Shown here in pieces: positions 42,616 through 55,000 of a DNA stretch of 64,000 nt. The notes under the pieces were generated by a model that was not told the DNA's origin, made no database searches, and worked only from the letters and a program-made list of their open reading frames with translations. How positions within the stretch are numbered: the stretch's first letter is position 1; the number at the start of each line of letters is the position of its first letter. This DNA comes from Myxocyprinus asiaticus (lineage: Eukaryota > Chordata > Actinopteri > Cypriniformes > Catostomidae), in assembly GCF_019703515.2 (NCBI RefSeq), contig NC_059347.1:19986001-20050000 (forward strand), given 5' to 3'. The translations under genes and the position numbers were made by a program.

Positions 42616-44540
42616 TCATCCAGGCCAGCCCATGCCATACAACCCCCAGCCCCTGGCTATCTGATGTTCTCCGTGAATATCATTCTGAACTCAGGGCAGT
42701 GGCGAGGAAATGGCGCAAATCTAAAGATACTGTTAATCTGAGTGAGTATCAGTCGCTGCTCTCTTCCTTCTCTGCAGACGTTTTCACTGCTAAAATATCC
42801 TGCTATCAGAACAAAATCAATAATTCATCAGACACTTGCACATTTTTCCCTAACAGCTGATGAATTGGCCACATTTTTTCACAGACAAAATAACAACCAT
42901 CAGCAATCAATTCTCCACACCACAAACACCCACCACCAACACACAACCCCATCCTTCCCTCTTTTTCTCTCTCTGAGGTTGAAGTCTCTCAACTTCTCCT
43001 CTCCAGTCATCCCACATCCCCTGCCTCCTTGATCCTATTCCCTCCCATCTCCTCCAAGATATCTCTCCTTCAATGCTACCTGCACTCACACACATCATTA
43101 ACACATCTCTTCTCACTGGTACCTTTCCAAAAACATTTAAGTAGGCTTTGGTAACCCCTCTGCTTAAGAAATCCACACTAAACCTTGCACTTCTAGAAAG
43201 CTAGGTCTCTCTGCTCTTATTCATAGCAAAAACACTGGAACGAGTCGTGTTCAACAAAGTGTCCTCTTTTCTCTCCCAGAACAACCTGCTTGACAGCAAC
43301 CAGTCTGGCTTCAAAAGTGGACACTCTACAAAAACTGCTCAGCTGTCCGATTCTAAAGCTCGGAGACGGGCAAGGGCTGAATCCAAATAGTCAGCTCTCA
43401 TTCTGCTGGATCTGTCTGCTGCATTTGACACAGTAAACCACCACATTCTACTGTCAATCCTCATGGCAAAGGGCATCACGGGAATCGTGCTCCACTGGTT
43501 CGGTCTTACCTCACAGTTAGTTCTTTTATGGTGCCTTGGAGGGGAGCGGTGTCCTAGTCTCACCAACTAGCTACTGGGGTACCTCAGGGTTCAGTGCTCG
43601 GAACCCTCCTCTTCTCCATTTACATGTCATCACTGGGCTCTGTCATTCAGGCACATGGGTTTTCCTATCAATGATTTTCCCATGACACACAACTCTACCT
43701 CTCATTCCAGCCTGACAAGAGCTGCTCGGATCTCAACCTGCCTGGGAGACATTTTAGATTGGATGAAAGAACATCACCTCCAACTCAACTCTGCAAAAAC
43801 TTCTTGTGGTTCCAGTGAGCCCAGTGGTTCATCACAATTTCACCATTCAGTTAGACTCGTCAATGATTACACCATTCAGGACATCCAGAAATCTTGATGT
43901 TGTGTTCAACCATCAGTTGAACTTCTCGGACTACATTTCAAACACTGTCCGATCATGCAGATTTGCTTTGTACATCATTAGGAAGATCAGACCCTTCCTC
44001 TCTGAGCATGCAACACAACTTCTTGTCAAGTCTCTTGTTTTATCCAGACTGGACTACTGCAATGCTCTTCTGGCGGGTCTTCCTGAATGTACAATCAAAC
44101 CTCTGCAATTGATCCAGAACGCAGCGGCACGAGTGCTCCTCAATGAGCCCAAGAGAGCATGTCACACATCTCTTCATCACTGGCTCCACACCCCATCTTC
44201 ATTCACTACTTCAGGTCTATGTGCCCTCCAGAAGCTTACGCTCTGCGGGTGAACGGCGCCTCGTGGTGCCATCTCATAGAAACACAAAATCACTTTCACA
44301 GACTTTCACTTTGACTGTGCCCTGCTGGAGGAATGACCTGCTGAACTCCAGACAAGCAGTTGTTTGTCTTGCCTCTTTAAACTTGACCCTACCCTACTAA
44401 TGCACTCTCTGCTTTAGGAATTTTTGAAACATGTATTACAGCACGTTGCTACCTACTGTCTAAATTGCTTCTATTGTTGTTCTCATTTGTAAGCTGCTTT
44501 GGATAAAAGCGTCTGCTAAATGAATAAATGTAAATGTAAT
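42616..44540 (+). mobile_element. L2-type LINE, truncated and decayed
   Basis: Reverse transcriptase pieces in several frames: FLSQNNLLDSNQSGFKSGHS, LLDLSAAFDTVNHHILL, and the C-terminal block LVLSRLDYCNALLAGLP with LQLIQNAAARVL. The 3' tail ctttggataaaagcgtctgc followed by aaatgtaaatgta is the usual fish L2 end. Endonuclease domain and most of the first half are missing. Confidence 0.88.
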
Positions 44541-44875
44541 GAGATGGTGAACAAACTAGCAAAAAACTTACTGAAATGCAATAATGTTGAACTTACTATT
44601 CACTTAAGTAAAGGCGCTTATTTGTAAAGCAGCAAATAATATCTGGCAGAAGCTTTGGGAAAGAGAAATGAAGGGGAGACATCTATATAAGATACAGGAA
44701 AATGTGGGCACAGGAGGAGGAATCACATCATTACTTAGAAGAAGAGAAAAATCAATAATAACCAGAATCCGCATTTTGTAGGTCACTCAGGGTTAAAATA
44801 AAAAAGCATCCTTGTGCAATCATTGATATGAAGTTGAATTCTGTTCCACAAGAGAGATTATATAAAGTTCCATCT

Positions 44876-46345
44876 AAACTCAGCAAAAAAAGAAACGTCC
44901 TCTCAATTTCAACTGCTTTTATTTTCAGCAAACTTAACATGTGTAAATATTTGTATGAACATAAAAAGATTCAACAACTAAGACATACACTGAACAAGTT
45001 TCACAGACATGTGACTAACAGTAATGGAATAATGTGTCCCTGAACAAAGGGGGGGGGTCAAAATCAAAAGTAACAGTCAGTATCTGGTGTGGCCACCAGC
45101 TGCATTAAGTACTGCAGTGCATCTCCTCCTCATGGACTGCACCAGATTTGCCAGTTCTTGCTATGAGATGTTACCCCACTCTTCCACCAAGGCACTTGCA
45201 AGTTCCCGGACATTTCTGGGGGAATGACCCTAGCCCTCACCCTCCGATCCAACAGGTCCCAGACGTGCTCAATGGGATTAAGATCCATGCTCTTCGCTGG
45301 CCATGGCAGAGCACTGACATTCCTGCCTTGAAATCACGCACAGAACGAGCAGTATAGCTGGTGGCATTGTTATGCTAGAGAGTCATGTCAGGATGAGCCT
45401 GCAGGAAAGGTACCACATGAGGGAGGAGGATGTCTTCCCTGTAATGCACAGCGTTGAGATTGCCTGCAATGACAACAAGCTCAGTCCAATGATGCTGTGA
45501 CACACCGCCCCAGACCATGATGGACCCTCCACCTCCAAATCGATCCCTTTCCAGAGTACAGGCCTCGGTGTAATGCTCATTCCTTCGACGATAAACGTGA
45601 GTCCAACCATCTCCCCTGGTGAGACAAAACCGCGACTCGTCAGTGAAGAGCACTTTTTGCCAGTCCTGTCTGGTCCAGCGAAAGTGGGTTTGTGCCCATA
45701 GGCGACGTTGTTGCTGGTGATGTCTGGTAAGGACCTGCCTTACAACAGGCCTACAAACCCTCAGTCCAGCCTCTCTCAGCCTATTGCGGACAGTCTGAGC
45801 ACTGATGGAGGGATTGTGTGTTCCTGGTGTAACTCAGGCAGTTATTGTTGCCATCCTGTACCTGTTCCGCAGGTGTGATATTCGGATGTACCGATCCTGT
45901 GCAGGTGTTGTTACACATGGTCTGCCATAGCGAGGATGATTAGCTGTCCTTCCTCTCTCCCTGTAGCGCTGTCTTAGGTGTCTCACAGTACGGACATTGC
46001 AATTTATTGCCCTGGCCACATCTGCAGTCCTCATGCCTCCATGCAGCATGCCTAAGGCATGTTCACGCAGATTAGCAGGGACCCTGGGCATCTTTCTTTT
46101 GGTGTTTTTCAGAGACAGTAGAAAGGTCTCTTTATTGTCCTAAGTTTTTATAACTGTGACCTTAATTGCCTACTGTCTGTAAGCTGCTGGTATCTTAACG
46201 ACTGTTCCACAGGTGCATGTTCATTAATTGTTTATGGTTCATTGAACAAGCATGGAAAACATTGTTTAAACCCTTTACAATAAAGATCTGTAAAGTTATT
46301 TGGATTTTTACAAAATTGTCTTTAAAATACAGTGTCCTGAGTTTT
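44876..46345 (-). mobile_element. Tc1-like transposon with damaged right end
   Basis: Left end ctcagcaaaaaaagaaacgt is the common fish Tc1 terminus. The right end stops at tacagtgtcctgag, where the rest of the inverted repeat appears deleted. Transposase pieces read on the minus strand. Confidence 0.8.
45375..46091 (-). pseudogene. Tc1 transposase remnant
   Basis: MPRVPANLREHALGMLHGGM and RHLRQRYRERGRT form the HTH part; LFTDESRFCL holds the first catalytic Asp and SIMVWGGVSQH follows. Frames change between the pieces and the C-terminal Glu block is degraded. Confidence 0.8.
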
Positions 46346-46845
46346 TATGACAGATGCCATACTAACACTCATAGCAACATAAGAGAAAAAGAAGGCTGTC
46401 GGCAAAGGTTTTGCCAGGTTGTGTTCCAGAGAGCTCTGGGAGCAACAAATGACTTTTTTGCTTGATGATGTTGAACAAATGATGTTTTCATTCTGTTGTA
46501 CTGCAAACCATCTGTGACCACACTTGCAGGTTTATTAGTTCTGTGGATACCCTGGGTGAGTGCATGATGCAAGAGTTTTGCACTGCTCTTTTGGCCTTGA
46601 GGAATTATATTAAGTCTAATATAATATGATTTGACAACCATTTGTGGGAATGAAAGTTGAGGTACTGTTATGGATACAGTAATGTTGGATGCAGTAGGTA
46701 TAACACTGGCGGTTCCACAACCAGTGGGCATAGGACTGGTGGAAATCTCTTCTTGTGGCATTATAAAAGCCATTAATAGTGGTCTTGTAATGGAGGCCTT
46801 CTGATGTGTTGTCTCGTCCATGGAATAATACCAAATGACTTACAA

Positions 46846-47134
46846 ATTGATCTGTTTCTCACCCACACCTATCATATAGCTTTAGATTTAGAAGACATGG
46901 AGTTAACCACTGACTCTTATGTATTACTTGGATGCTGACTTCATGTGACTTTTGGAGATTAAAAGTTCTGGCCACCATTCGCTTGCACTGAATGGACCTA
47001 CAGAGCTGAAATATTCTTCTAAAAATCTTTGTTTGTGTTCTGCAGAAAAAGAAAGTCATACACATCTGGGATGACATGAGGTTGAGTAAATGATGAGAGA
47101 ATTTTCATTTTTAGGTGAACTATCCCTTTAAAAT
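46846..47134. mobile_element. MITE family A, right-half copy
   Basis: Contains gatctgtttctcacccacac and ends with gaattttcatttttaggtga and actatccctt. Left half absent. Confidence 0.7.
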
Positions 47135-47567
47135 GCTGCCATGCAGCCCAGTCAAACTTTGTGCTTGATTCTCTCTCCTCATGTAGTGTAAGTTTAAGTT
47201 TGAAAGTATAGTTTTCAATTTCAGTTTTCATTCCTTAATGGTTTCATTACTGATAGTATTCTCCATAACTCAAATGTTGTTGTACCGGACAAAATTGTTC
47301 AAAAGTCAGCTGTCCACGCTGTTGTATGTAACGGTGAGGGATGTCATTATAGCAACCACTTAGCCAATGCTATGTTGTGCCAGGCCTAAATATATATGTA
47401 AGAGTTAAAAAGTTTGTTGCATGAAAACTTAACGGTTTTCATGCATTCGGGCACAGGACTATGGCTTCTTCAAATGCAATGACCTCTTCCTGCTCATCGG
47501 TAATACACTACTGCACAGGCAACACTCCATCCAGCTCCTGGGTAGGGTTGCACCAGCTGTGCGTAAG

Positions 47568-47808
47568 GCAGTGGCGTAGACAAGGGTGGGCCAGGGTGGG
47601 CCCAAACTTCCAAAATATATTTATAAAATATTTTTAAAAATTCATCAATTCTGATTTCTAAAAGTGTGAAAGAACTGCTTAAATGCGCCACCTCTCTGTT
47701 GTCAAGGAAAATTTGGTTAAAAAAATAAAAACTGGGGCGACAATTTGGCCCATCCATTTTTACTGAGGCCCACCCAAAAGTTATTTCCTGCCTACGCCCT
47801 TGGCGTAA
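47568..47808. mobile_element. Short MITE with GGCGTAG ends
   Basis: Left end gtggcgtagacaagggtggg and right end cctacgcccttggcg are inverted, with inner gtgggccc/ggcccaccc blocks also inverted. About 240 bp, non-coding. Confidence 0.7.
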
Positions 47809-48431
47809 GGTCTTACTTAAGTTGGAACTAAAGTTCATACTAAGGGCTTAGTAACTACTAGTTAGTCAGTGCTTAATTTGGTTGCACCACCTGTTTTTAA
47901 AGCAAGACTTAACTAGTAGGTTGTAAGCTCTCCGTAAAGTAATGCGTAGTCGCATAATATGACGTTTACCTGAATTGATCCAATATTCAGCCTTCAAATT
48001 TGAACACCAAAGTGCTAAAATGCCGTGAATTTCAATTTGATCTTGTTATGGTTAATGTTCAAACCTTGTTTTATCACATAACTGTTAACTGTTATAAATT
48101 ATATCTCATTTAAATATGATCTGTAATAAATTATAGATTTAATAAATAGTATATTCAGCCTATGTAAATAATATTATTCAGCCTATATAAATGATATTAT
48201 TCAGGAACTGTATCTAAAATTAATAATGGGCAATAAATAAATACTAATACAACGGGTTGGGAAAATGTACATTTATTCGTATTAATAACCTATATATTTT
48301 GTATGTGTTGAACCTCGACACCAGGCGACGCACCCCGGAAAGTGCACCTTTATATCGATTTCATGCTGAAGAGCCGCTAAGAAGTATGTTTTTTACATTC
48401 TACCTAAGTTTAATGATGCAACGCTCAAATA

Positions 48432-49636
48432 CACTATATTGCCAAAAGTATTCGCTCACCCATCCAAATAATTGAACTCAGGTGTTCCAATCACTTCCAT
48501 GGCCACAGGTGTATAAAATGAAGCACCTAGGCATGCAGACTGCTTCTACAAACATTTGTGAAAGAATGGGCCGCTCTCAGGAGCTCAGTGAATTCCAGCG
48601 TGGTACTGTGATATGATGCCACCTGTGCAACTAGTCCAGTCCTGAAATTTCCTCGCTACTAAATATTCCACAGTCAACTGTCAGTGGTATTATAACAAAG
48701 TGGAAGCGATTGGGAATGACAGCAACTCAGCCACGAAGTGGTAGGCCACATAAAATGACAGAGCGGGGTCAGCGGATGCTGAGGCGCATAGTGCGCAGAG
48801 GTCGCCAACTTTCTGCAGAGTCAATCGCTACAGACCTCCAAAGTTCATGTGGCCTTCAGATTAGCTCAAGAACAGTGCGTAGAGAGCTTCATGGAATGGG
48901 TTTCCATGGCCGAGCAGCTGCATCCAAGCCATACATCACCAAGTGCAATGCAAAGCGTCAGATGCAGTGGTGTAAAGCACGCCGCCACTGGACTCTAGAG
49001 CAGTGGAGACGCGTTCTCTGGAGTGACGAATCACGCTTCTCCATCTGGCAATCTGATGGACGAGTCTGGGTTTGGCGGTTGCCAAACTGTGAAGTTTGGT
49101 GGAGGGGGGATTATGGTGTGGGGTTGTTTTTCAGGAGCTGGGCTTGGCCCCTTAGTTCCAGTGAAAGGAACTCTGAATGTTTCAGCATACCAAGAGATTT
49201 TGGACAATTCCATGCTCCCAACTTTGTGGGAACAGTTTGGGGATGGCCCCTTCCTGTTCCAACATGACTGCGCACCAGTGCACAAAGCAAGGTCCATAAA
49301 GACATGGATGAGCGAGTTTGGTGTGGAAGAACTTGACTGGCCTGCACAGAGTCCTGACCTCAACCCAATAGAGCACCTTTGGGATGAATTAGAGCGAAGA
49401 CTGCGAGCCAGGCCTTCTCGTCCAACATCAGTGTCTGACCTCACAAATGCGCTTCTGGAAGAATGGTCAAAAATTCCCATAAACACTCCTAAACCTTGTG
49501 GAAAGCCTTCCCAGAAGAGTTGAAGCTGTTATAGCTGCATATTAATTATATTAAACCCTATGGATTAAGAATGGGATGTCACTTAAGTTTATATGAGTTT
49601 AAAGGCAGATGAGCGAATATTTTTGGCAATATAGTG
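48432..49636 (+). mobile_element. Tc1-like transposon (CACTATATTGCC ends)
   Basis: Ends cactatattgccaaaagtat and its complement at 49608-49636, flanked by TA on both sides (48430-48431, 49637-49638). Length 1,205 bp. Carries a decayed transposase in the plus direction. Confidence 0.9.
48566..49523 (+). pseudogene. Tc1 transposase with two early stops and a frame change
   Basis: MGRSQELSEFQRGTV is followed by TGA and TAG in frame, then [40 protein letters not shown]. After a frame change near 49080 comes [27 protein letters not shown] and [12 protein letters not shown]. The catalytic acidic residues survive but the frame does not. Confidence 0.88.
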
Positions 49637-51900
49637 TATTTAGTAGTGCGTAAATTGTGACTTAGTGCCCATTTACGCCACAACTAGGCTAAGATGTAAC
49701 TTAATTACGTATAGCTGGTGCAACAGGTCCCATGGTTACCGCAGAGCTGGGATATAAGGGACACAGTGGCAAGCTTTACCTGCAGCACAGCTCCAAATCT
49801 ACCAGCTGACAGCCGACCCTTTCTCAGAGTGTTTCAGAAAGCCATCGTTTCCTTACGTTACTCAGTTCCCATGGTGGAAAATTTAAACAAGAGGATTTGT
49901 ACTATGAATTCAGTTCATTTCAATTAATTTGTATAGATTTAAAAGCATATGAATAAATGAGACAAGACAGTCACAGCAACAACAATGCCTCTTTTACCCC
50001 ATTAAAGCACTGCAGGCTTCTGTTGTAGAAAGGACAAGAGACCCAGAGCAGCAGTGCCCTCTGTCGGCAGAGACTTATTGAAAAGTCAGTAGAGGCAGAA
50101 TTGCACATCCTATATTAGGTCATTTATGACCAAAATTGTTTTCAATCATTTTCATCATTCATTGTTTATTCAGAAGTAAATGAGAAATGGAAATAGCCAC
50201 AAAGAAAAAAAAAAAAAAAATTTAGTATGACAGACAGATGGAGATCTGTAAATCTTTCTTTCCTCCACTCAAAAATCACTGAACATACAAAAGACAATAA
50301 AGACAATAAAACCTAAACTTACTAATAGAAGTACAAATATTTAACACCCTCTTTTTGCAAAATAAGATGGCTCCTGGTAGTTTTCTCACAAATCAACAGA
50401 AACATTTCATTTAAATCCCATCCATACCTCTTTTTGGTCACAACTTCAGAAATACTTAACTCAACATGTTATTGAAGTCACTCATAACAAACCCATTATA
50501 GTGGGATTTGCTATTGCCCTCATTTTGATGAACATTTTCTATAACCATAACAATCGGCTTTGTGCACACATCTCAAAAAAGAAAATAGGACACAAAGCAG
50601 TGTATTTTTCATGTCAAACAATTATGTACTTATGCAGTCAGAAAGGGCTTACGGAATTGAGTAAACTTAATGTATTTTTTTTTCCTTCGGATCTGACTAC
50701 AATGCAATTAAGTGGCACTCTACAACTGTGTGACAAGGGGCAAGCGTGACATGAAGCACAAAGCGTTTTTGCACAATAGGGCCTGTTGTAACAGGCCACT
50801 ACAATAAAACTGAAATCTATCAACACCACACTTGCTATAATAAAAAAAATATTGTGTCTCCTCAGTTCAAAGATTTGTACAAGTAAGGCATAATAGAAAG
50901 AAAAAAAAGAAAAAAAAAAAGATTAAAAATGTATGTTTGGCTGCAAAAAGGATCTTTTTTTAATTTATACAAAAATATTCCCTTTCCAAGTGTATAAAAG
51001 GCACTTAAATTAAAAACATTTGACAGAAACAGATCCTGCTTTAAATTAAATCAAACCACAGGAATGTGAATCTTTTTCTTTAAAACTTATTTTCCCAAAA
51101 ATGAGAGATGGGAGGTAGATGTTTACATGTTAATTTTCAAGTTTGAATCCACCTCCGTTACAGAGTTAACTTGTGAGTCATATGCCGGCTTTTGCATGAA
51201 TGCATGTGTGCATGTGTGTTGGTGAGTCAAAGAATGTGATTATTATCCTAGCACTTGGAAGCTAGTTTCTGAGACCTACAACAGACCTGCTGGTGTATGC
51301 AAGTACAGACAATAATAAACCTGAATTGAATGATATGAGCGAGAGTTAACCAAATACAGCCAAATACAAGATTTATCTTTAAAAAAAATCTATCCATTCT
51401 CTATTGCACTTCACAGAAAATACACATACACACACACATGTACATGTATAAATACACATGATCATGTATAACTATAGAATACAAAATACTGTAAGTACTT
51501 CAATACAATTAAATGTCTTTTTTTTTTTTTTTTTGTCTTTTGTTCCTTATAGTTTTCCCACATGATGTGCGAAAAACACAACTATATGAATAAATTAAGA
51601 CTTGTAACAGTCTGAAAAAGTTTAGAAGCACCTATAGCAAAATATTCAGGCCTTGTTTTCCAGACAGAAGAAGCTCAGCTCTGAAAAAGAGCATATGTCA
51701 TCCAGAGCTGCTAGCATAAGAAGTCTTGTTATCTCCAAAGCTGCTCCAGTTTTTTTTTTACTCATGTTTAAAGTCTGCAGTCCAGGCTTGAGAGGAGAGG
51801 TACAGAATTCAGACCAGTTTCATTGGCCTCTAGGCATAGAAAGAGCCTCTGTAGCAGGGGTATTTAAGGTTGTCCATTGTTCCCTTTTTTATTTTTATTT
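49637..51900 (-). other. Probable 3' UTR of the collagen gene and intergenic DNA
   Basis: No exon recognised. A minus-strand AATAAA lies within 20 nt of the collagen stop (near 51887) and another at 50165-50170, so a 3' UTR of up to 1.7 kb is possible. AT-rich with poly-A/T tracts at 50204-50222 and 51518-51534. Confidence 0.45.
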
Positions 51901-52047
51901 TTATAAAAAGCAAACAGGGCCCACTTCCAGGTTGTAATGTGAGCCAGGTTTAGTGCTGGGCAAGTTGTAGACCTCCACAATGGGCAGTAAGTTTGGGTCC
52001 TGTGTCTGGAAAACAAACTGTGCCTGATGCCAGCGACCATCTGTGAT
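51901..52047 (-). CDS. col27a1: Collagen last exon
   Basis: Encodes [30 protein letters not shown] and ends LEVGPVCFL with TAA at 51901-51903. Acceptor ctctcag. Confidence 0.92.
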   Translation of the reverse strand: MTDGRWHQAQFVFQTQDPNLLPIVEVYNLPSTKPGSHYNLEVGPVCFL

Positions 52048-55000
52048 CTGAGAGGATAAAAAGTGGATGCAAGGCAATTAAACCCACTCTGCTCCAGTGA
52101 GAACATACACAAATGACTTTTGAGATTATCACTATAATGCTTTTACATATTTACCCAGCAGTCATCCTTTATCAGATCAGGCTCGATGAATCCTCCAGCC
52201 TCAACTATTTGTCCATTCCAGGCTTTGAAGTACACTGCATTAGAGGAAGGTATTTTGGAGTCCCCTGCTGCCCAAACAGGGACATTCAGGCAGTGGATGG
52301 TGATGATCTGCACAGCCTCAGAGCTCAGGAGGTGGATAAAGTTAATCTGGATCAGACTAACTCCAATCTCCAACTTCAAGAGAGATATCGAGAGAATAAA
52401 ACATTTAAAATGGCTTTACATTATTGTGAATTTTAACATCATGGCTGCTGTTTTGATTGCAGTATATAAAGTTCTGTTAAGAGCTATTTAAGCCATACAC
52501 ATATTTATGTCATACATATGACCACAAGTCCTTTTGGAGCTTGACAATCAAGGTCACTATGAACTGTTGCATGAAAAGGAGCTGTATGAACATTCATCAA
52601 AATGTCTTCTTTTGTGTTCAATGGAAGAAAGTAATACAAGTTTGTGACAACACTAGGTTGAGTAAATGGTGACAGGATGTACATTTCTGGCTTTTGAGTA
52701 TTTTCTGAATTATGGGTATTTAAATTCTGCGAAATCTGTGGAATTCTACCGGTGCAGGCCTACTCATAACTTTCTATAGAGAAGCTTTCAAAACCTTGGA
52801 CACAGCTACTGGCTTAAGGCAGGTCTGGCCTCCATTGGTGAAGTTGCAGGTCACCTCAATATTGTCAGAGGAGCAGCCCAGATTAGGATCTATCCAGTAA
52901 GTGCCTTTAGTAAGGAAACAAGAAAAAATTCAAAAACATTATTCCAATCAGACTGCATTGACCAGAATTTTACCAAACTGACTTGCTTTGGGCGATAAAC
53001 ACTTACATGCACCAATATATCATATTTAAACTACAAATGTTTATTAGCTTACTTAATTATATGACTTGTTTTTGAATAATGCAGCTTCAGAAATTGACCC
53101 AGAGCTAAAAAAAAATAAAAAAAAAAATAAAAAAATATTCACAATAAAATCTCTCACCATCGTTCAACTTATGTTCACAATCGAACAGATCTCTACACAT
53201 TCTGGCCGGATTCTCCTGCGTTCCCAGCGGGTTCTTGATGCTGTGGATTAGGGTACTGAGGTAGTGAAGGGTCTTTAAGATATCAGATCCCTGGTTCAAC
53301 ATCGGAAGGTCAGTATCTTGATTCAACTGTGTATTGGAATGAGACACAGCCCAGATACAATGTTTTGCAGACTACTTGTCACTAACTGACAAATGAGTTT
53401 GTTAGGTGTGATCTGTCAATATTATTTTGTACTTACCTCAGACCTTAATGCAGAGCGAGAATCTGTAATAACATGTAAAGCAGCACCAAGAGCCTCATTG
53501 TCCTACATCAAAAGAAAGTAGAGTTGATTTTAACATGAGAGCAACTCGTGCGGTTAGACATACTGTACTTTATATGTTCTATCTTTGTCTAGAAAATGTA
53601 TTATAATGGATTAGTTCACAAAAATGAAAATTCTCTCATCATTTACTCACCCTCATGCCATCCCAGATGTGTTTGGCTTTCTTTCATCTGCTGAACTCAA
53701 ATTAAGACTTTTAGAAGAATTTCTCAGCTCTGTAGGTCCATTCAGTGCAAGTGAATGGTTTCCAAAAATCATATATAGCCATCATAAAATTAATCCATAA
53801 GACTCGTAGTTAAATCAATGTCTTCAGAAGCAATATGATAGTTGTGGGTGAGAAACAGATCAATATTTAAATGTTTTTTTTTTTACTATAAATTCTCCTT
53901 CTTGCTCAGTCAAACTCCACTTTAACTTTAACTTTTACATTCTTCTTCTTGTCTTTTTGGTGATTCACATTCTTCATGCATATGCCCCCTACTGGGCAGG
54001 GAGAAGAATTTCTAGCAAAAAAGGACTTAAAAATTGATCTGTTTCTCACTCACTCCTATCATATCACTTCTGAAAATATGGATTAAAACAGTGGAGTCAT
54101 ATGGATTACCTTTATGCTGTGTTTATGTGCTTTTTGGACCTTAAAATGTTTGGCTCCCATTCACTCAGATTGTATGGACCCACAGAGTTGAGATATTCTT
54201 CTAAAAATCATAATTTGTGTTCTGCAGAAGAAAGAAAATCATACAGATCTGGAATGGCATGAGGGTGAGTAAATGATTAGAGAATTTTCATTTTTGGGTG
54301 AACTATCCCTATAAGTTTCTACTGACAAGATATCTTTTCATGCCCACTTACAAGAGAGAGAGATATACCAGGAGGCCCCTATAAATCAACAAAAGATAAG
54401 GAAATAGCAAGCATTGGTTGTACTGGCAGTTCATTTTAATGCACTTGAACTAAATGCATAACACTGTCTATTCATAGGGTTAAAATGAAAATAAAAGAAA
54501 ACTTACTGGAGGTCCACGTGGTCCATGAGGACCTGGAGATCCCTAATGAACGGAGAAAAATATATTTTTTATGTCAATTATTTTGCTTAAGCTTAGGTTA
54601 AAAAGTACAACTTAATCTAAATGTAAAGGGGTAGTAACATTGAAGGACATTTGGAAAACATACCCTGGGTCCTTGAGCACCCTGTAAAAAAAAAAAGAAA
54701 AGAAAAAAAAGAAAAATATAAGGATCCCTTTTCAATAGTGAATTCACTTTAAACAGTCAATAAACATTTCCTCCCTGCTCATCTGAATGTAGTGTCAGTT
54801 ATGTCCCTCTGTTTTCTATGTTCATTATAGAATATAAAGAGTGGATACATCATTGCCCTGTAACCAATTTGAGAAGTTCAGCATACCAAGAATGACACTC
54901 ACCATTTCCCCTCTACTTCCTTTGTCTCCTTGCGGTCCCTAATACATAGAGAATTGTTAAATTATTTAATATTTAAGATTATGCATCCAATTAGAGACTA

